Positions 13,923 through 15,052 of a stretch of 15,052 nt of DNA are shown here, in pieces. The notes under the pieces were generated by a model. That model did no database searches, was not told the DNA's origin, and was given only the letters and a program-made list of their open reading frames with translations. The stretch comes from Actinomycetota bacterium (GTDB lineage Bacteria; Actinomycetota; Actinomycetes; Actinomycetales; Cellulomonadaceae), in assembly GCA_018898235.1 (NCBI GenBank), contig JAHIJU010000147.1:1-15052 (forward strand). Direction: 5' to 3'. The position numbers and the translations under genes were made by a program. The number at the start of each line of letters is the position of its first letter. The stretch's first letter is position 1.

Positions 13923-13947
13923 TGTGGTGGCAGTTACTGCCACCACA
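13923..13947. promoter_or_regulatory. perfect 25-bp palindrome, likely operator of the TetR/SDR operon
   Basis: TGTGGTGGCAGT (13923-13934) and ACTGCCACCACA (13936-13947) are perfect 12-bp arms around a single base. The palindrome covers about -42 to -18 relative to the TetR ATG (13905), over the -35 zone and just upstream of the GATAGT (13920-13915) -10 candidate. This is the standard place for TetR autorepression. Confidence 0.8.
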
Positions 13948-14184
13948 CTCATCGCGCTCGCACGCGGTCCGGCAGGCGGCAGCGCCATGAGCAGCGCAGT
14001 GCGGCCGACCGGCTGGCCGAGGCCCCGAGCCGCCCCCGCGACCACCTCCGCGACCGGCATCAAGGCGACCCCTCACGCCGACCGGACCGCCGACAGCCAC
14101 GACCTGGTGCGCACCGACCGCATCGACACCACCCGCGACTACCAGCCCACCGGCCGACCACACGGACCCGCCCACACAAGGGAG
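13948..14184. other. non-coding stretch without a recognisable gene
   Basis: About 240 bp between the operator and the hairpin at 14185. Open frames exist on both strands, but the translations are Arg/Pro/Ala-rich or Gly-rich and match no family I know. No ribosome binding site precedes a plausible start. It may be decayed sequence beside the TetR/SDR pair. Confidence 0.5.
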
Positions 14185-14217
14185 TAGCCCGAACCCACGA
14201 TCCGTAGGTTCGGGCTA
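14185..14217. terminator. terminator hairpin downstream of the tRNA gene
   Basis: TAGCCCGAACC (14185-14195) pairs perfectly over 11 bp with GGTTCGGGCTA (14207-14217). ACG/CGT (14197-14199 and 14203-14205) extends the stem beyond one mismatch to a 3-nt loop. It lies 27 bp after the 3' end of the tRNA on the minus strand and is the likely end of that transcript. It has no strong T tract on either side. Confidence 0.7.
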
Positions 14218-14243
14218 TTCCGATGTCCTGAGACACCACAACG

Positions 14244-14317
14244 TCGGGCTGACAGGATTTGAACCTGCGACCCCGTGACCCGCAGTCACGTGCGCTACCA
14301 AGCTGCGCCACAGCCCG
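14244..14317 (-). tRNA. tRNA of proline type, anticodon read as GCG
   Basis: A complete 74-nt cloverleaf: acceptor CGGGCTG/CAGCCCG, D arm GCGC/GCGC with loop AGCTTGGTA, anticodon stem CGTGA/TCACG, variable loop GGGTC, T arm GCAGG/CCTGT with TTCAAAT, and A73. The 3' CCA is not encoded. The C1-G72 pair, the A73 discriminator and the GTGGCGCAGCTTGGTAGCGC block are typical of bacterial tRNA-Pro. The 7-nt anticodon loop is CTGCGGG, so positions 34-36 read GCG (an Arg anticodon), not the GGG, CGG or TGG of proline; CGG appears one base later (35-37). Identity is therefore uncertain. Confidence 0.85.
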
Positions 14318-14318
14318 T

Positions 14319-14338
14319 CGTGCCGGGCGACCGGCACG
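14319..14338 (-). other. hairpin immediately 5' of the tRNA
   Basis: CGTGCCGG (14331-14338 read on the minus strand) and CCGGCACG form a perfect 8-bp stem with a 4-nt loop, ending 1 nt before tRNA nucleotide 1. In the precursor it would lie in the 5' leader next to the RNase P cut site. Confidence 0.5.
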
Positions 14339-14345
14339 GGCAGAC

Positions 14346-14351
14346 ACTCTA
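14346..14351 (-). promoter_or_regulatory. -10 element for the tRNA gene
   Basis: TAGAGT on the minus strand lies 28 nt upstream of tRNA nucleotide 1, giving a start near 14339 and a leader made almost entirely of the hairpin at 14319-14338. The -35 position falls inside the terminator of the upstream gene and shows only GTGGAG. Confidence 0.4.
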
Positions 14352-14355
14352 CCGT

Positions 14356-14407
14356 CCCGCGGGCCCCGCTCCACCACCGGTCCGCGGTGGAGCGAGGAAC
14401 CCGCGGG
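14356..14407 (-). terminator. nested terminator hairpin after the substrate-binding protein gene
   Basis: CCCGCGGG (14356-14363 and 14400-14407) forms an outer 8-bp stem, and CGCTCCACC/GGTGGAGCG (14367-14375 and 14386-14394) an inner 9-bp stem. The structure begins 7 bp after the stop codon at 14415 on the minus strand. There is no T tract. Confidence 0.7.
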
Positions 14408-14414
14408 CAGCCGG

Positions 14415-15052
14415 TCAGGCCTTGGCCGATGCGGCCGACAGCGCCGCCACGAGGTCGTCCAGCCCCCAGGTCAGGGACAGGGCCGTGGGCGGTGACACCG
14501 CGGCCACGTACTGGGCACCGACCACCTGGGCCACCGATCCACGGTGCACGGCCGGGATGGCCGCGGTCGCCGACGAGGTGAGGAAGGCGTCGGCCTGCTC
14601 CTGGGTGTCGGCGTAGTCCACCACGATGTCGGCGTCGAGCTTGTCCAGCTGCTCGTAGCTCAGGGTGGAGTAGAAGCTCGAGTCGCCGTTGGCCAGCGCC
14701 TCCACCGACGGTGCGCTGATCAGCCCCAGGTCGAGCAGGAAGTCCACCCGGGCGTCGGCCGGCCGGTAGACGTAGAACGTGCCCGCGGCGTCCCAGACGG
14801 CGGCGACGGTCTTGCCGGCCAGCTCGGGGTGGGCGGCAGCGGTGTCGGACAGGGTCGCGTCGAGGGTCGAGACCAGGGCCGTCGCCTGATCGGCGCGGCC
14901 CAGCGCGGTGCCGACCGTGGTGATGACGTCCCGCCAGGGCGTGGTCCACGCCGCGCCGGTGTACGCGACGGTGGGAGCGATCTGGCTGAGCAGCTGGTAC
15001 TGCTCCGCCGTGATCCCGGAGTACGGCGCCAGGATCACATCAGGCTTGGCGG
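14415..15052 (-). CDS. iron-siderophore-type ABC transporter substrate-binding protein, C-terminal part
   Basis: The last about 211 residues of a periplasmic-binding protein of the FecB/FhuD type (class III); the N-terminus and signal peptide lie beyond the window. The visible part starts with AKPDVILAPYSGIT, then YQLLSQIAPTVAYTG (the end of the first lobe), the long linker helix around DVITTVGTALGRADQA, and the second lobe with TVAAVWDAAGTFYVYRP and FLLDLGLISAPSV, finishing in ALSLTWGLDDLVAALSA. The KPDxIL and LSxIAPTV pattern is typical of proteins that bind ferric siderophores. The protein would be exported and lipid-anchored and hand its ligand to a FecCD-type permease not seen here. It ends 98 bp upstream of the tRNA, behind a strong hairpin. 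Confidence 0.9.
   Translation of the reverse strand, partial: AKPDVILAPYSGITAEQYQLLSQIAPTVAYTGAAWTTPWRDVITTVGTALGRADQATALVSTLDATLSDTAAAHPELAGKTVAAVWDAAGTFYVYRPADARVDFLLDLGLISAPSVEALANGDSSFYSTLSYEQLDKLDADIVVDYADTQEQADAFLTSSATAAIPAVHRGSVAQVVGAQYVAAVSPPTALSLTWGLDDLVAALSAASAKA

Noticed and set aside
13906..14175. N-terminal extension of the second TetR regulator by 90 residues
   Set aside because: The extension is Gly/Arg-rich, runs through the 25-bp palindrome and promoter, and no TetR protein needs it.
14206..14251. tRNA attachment site for an integrative element
   Set aside because: Only TCGGGCT is shared between the tRNA 3' end and the hairpin at 14207-14217; no integrase gene or longer direct repeat is present.

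Overview
The window is very GC-rich. Coding frames show strong G/C preference at third codon positions, GTG starts are common, genes are tightly packed, and the tRNA gene carries no encoded CCA. This points to a high-GC actinomycete. A Pseudonocardiales-like host would fit, but I infer that from style and gene families, not from a marker gene.

Layout: (1) 268-3535, an extracytoplasmic flavin module. A membrane-anchored FMN-binding protein and its ApbE flavin transferase (+) converge on a sensor kinase/response regulator pair (-). The stop codons of apbE and the kinase lie 7 bp apart inside one bidirectional terminator hairpin. (2) 3666-5564 (-), a six-helix membrane protein of unknown function directly followed by a LysE/ArgO-type amino-acid exporter. 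(3) 5646-8865, ion and metal homeostasis. NhaA Na+/H+ antiporter (+) overlaps tail-to-tail with an MntR-type regulator, which sits one base behind mntH (-). An AT-rich patch upstream of mntH is the likely promoter/operator. (4) 8933-10389 (-), pabB (folate pathway), preceded by a 19-codon ORF with a strong ribosome binding site and GTGA overlap. (5) 10459-12306 (+), a zinc alcohol dehydrogenase-like gene with a perfect 19-bp palindrome in its promoter, followed by a TetR regulator. (6) 12425-13947 (-), a second oxidoreductase/TetR pair: a TetR gene with a perfect 25-bp palindrome before it, then an SDR dehydrogenase. (7) 14185-15052 (-), a tRNA gene of proline type and the C-terminal part of an iron-siderophore-type ABC substrate-binding protein that runs off the window.

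Recurring regulatory features: a TAGGCT (or TAGACT/TAGAGT) -10-like hexamer lies before several genes, and GC-rich hairpins sit on or beside stop codons. The two oxidoreductase/TetR pairs each have their own long palindrome, with unrelated sequences, so they look like two separate ligand-responsive switches.

I found no CRISPR array, insertion sequence, phage gene or defence system. The points most worth a second look are the tRNA, whose body looks like tRNA-Pro but whose anticodon reads GCG in the normal register; the leader ORF before pabB; the alcohol dehydrogenase with Ser in place of the first catalytic zinc Cys; the two palindromic operators; and the structured nhaA leader.
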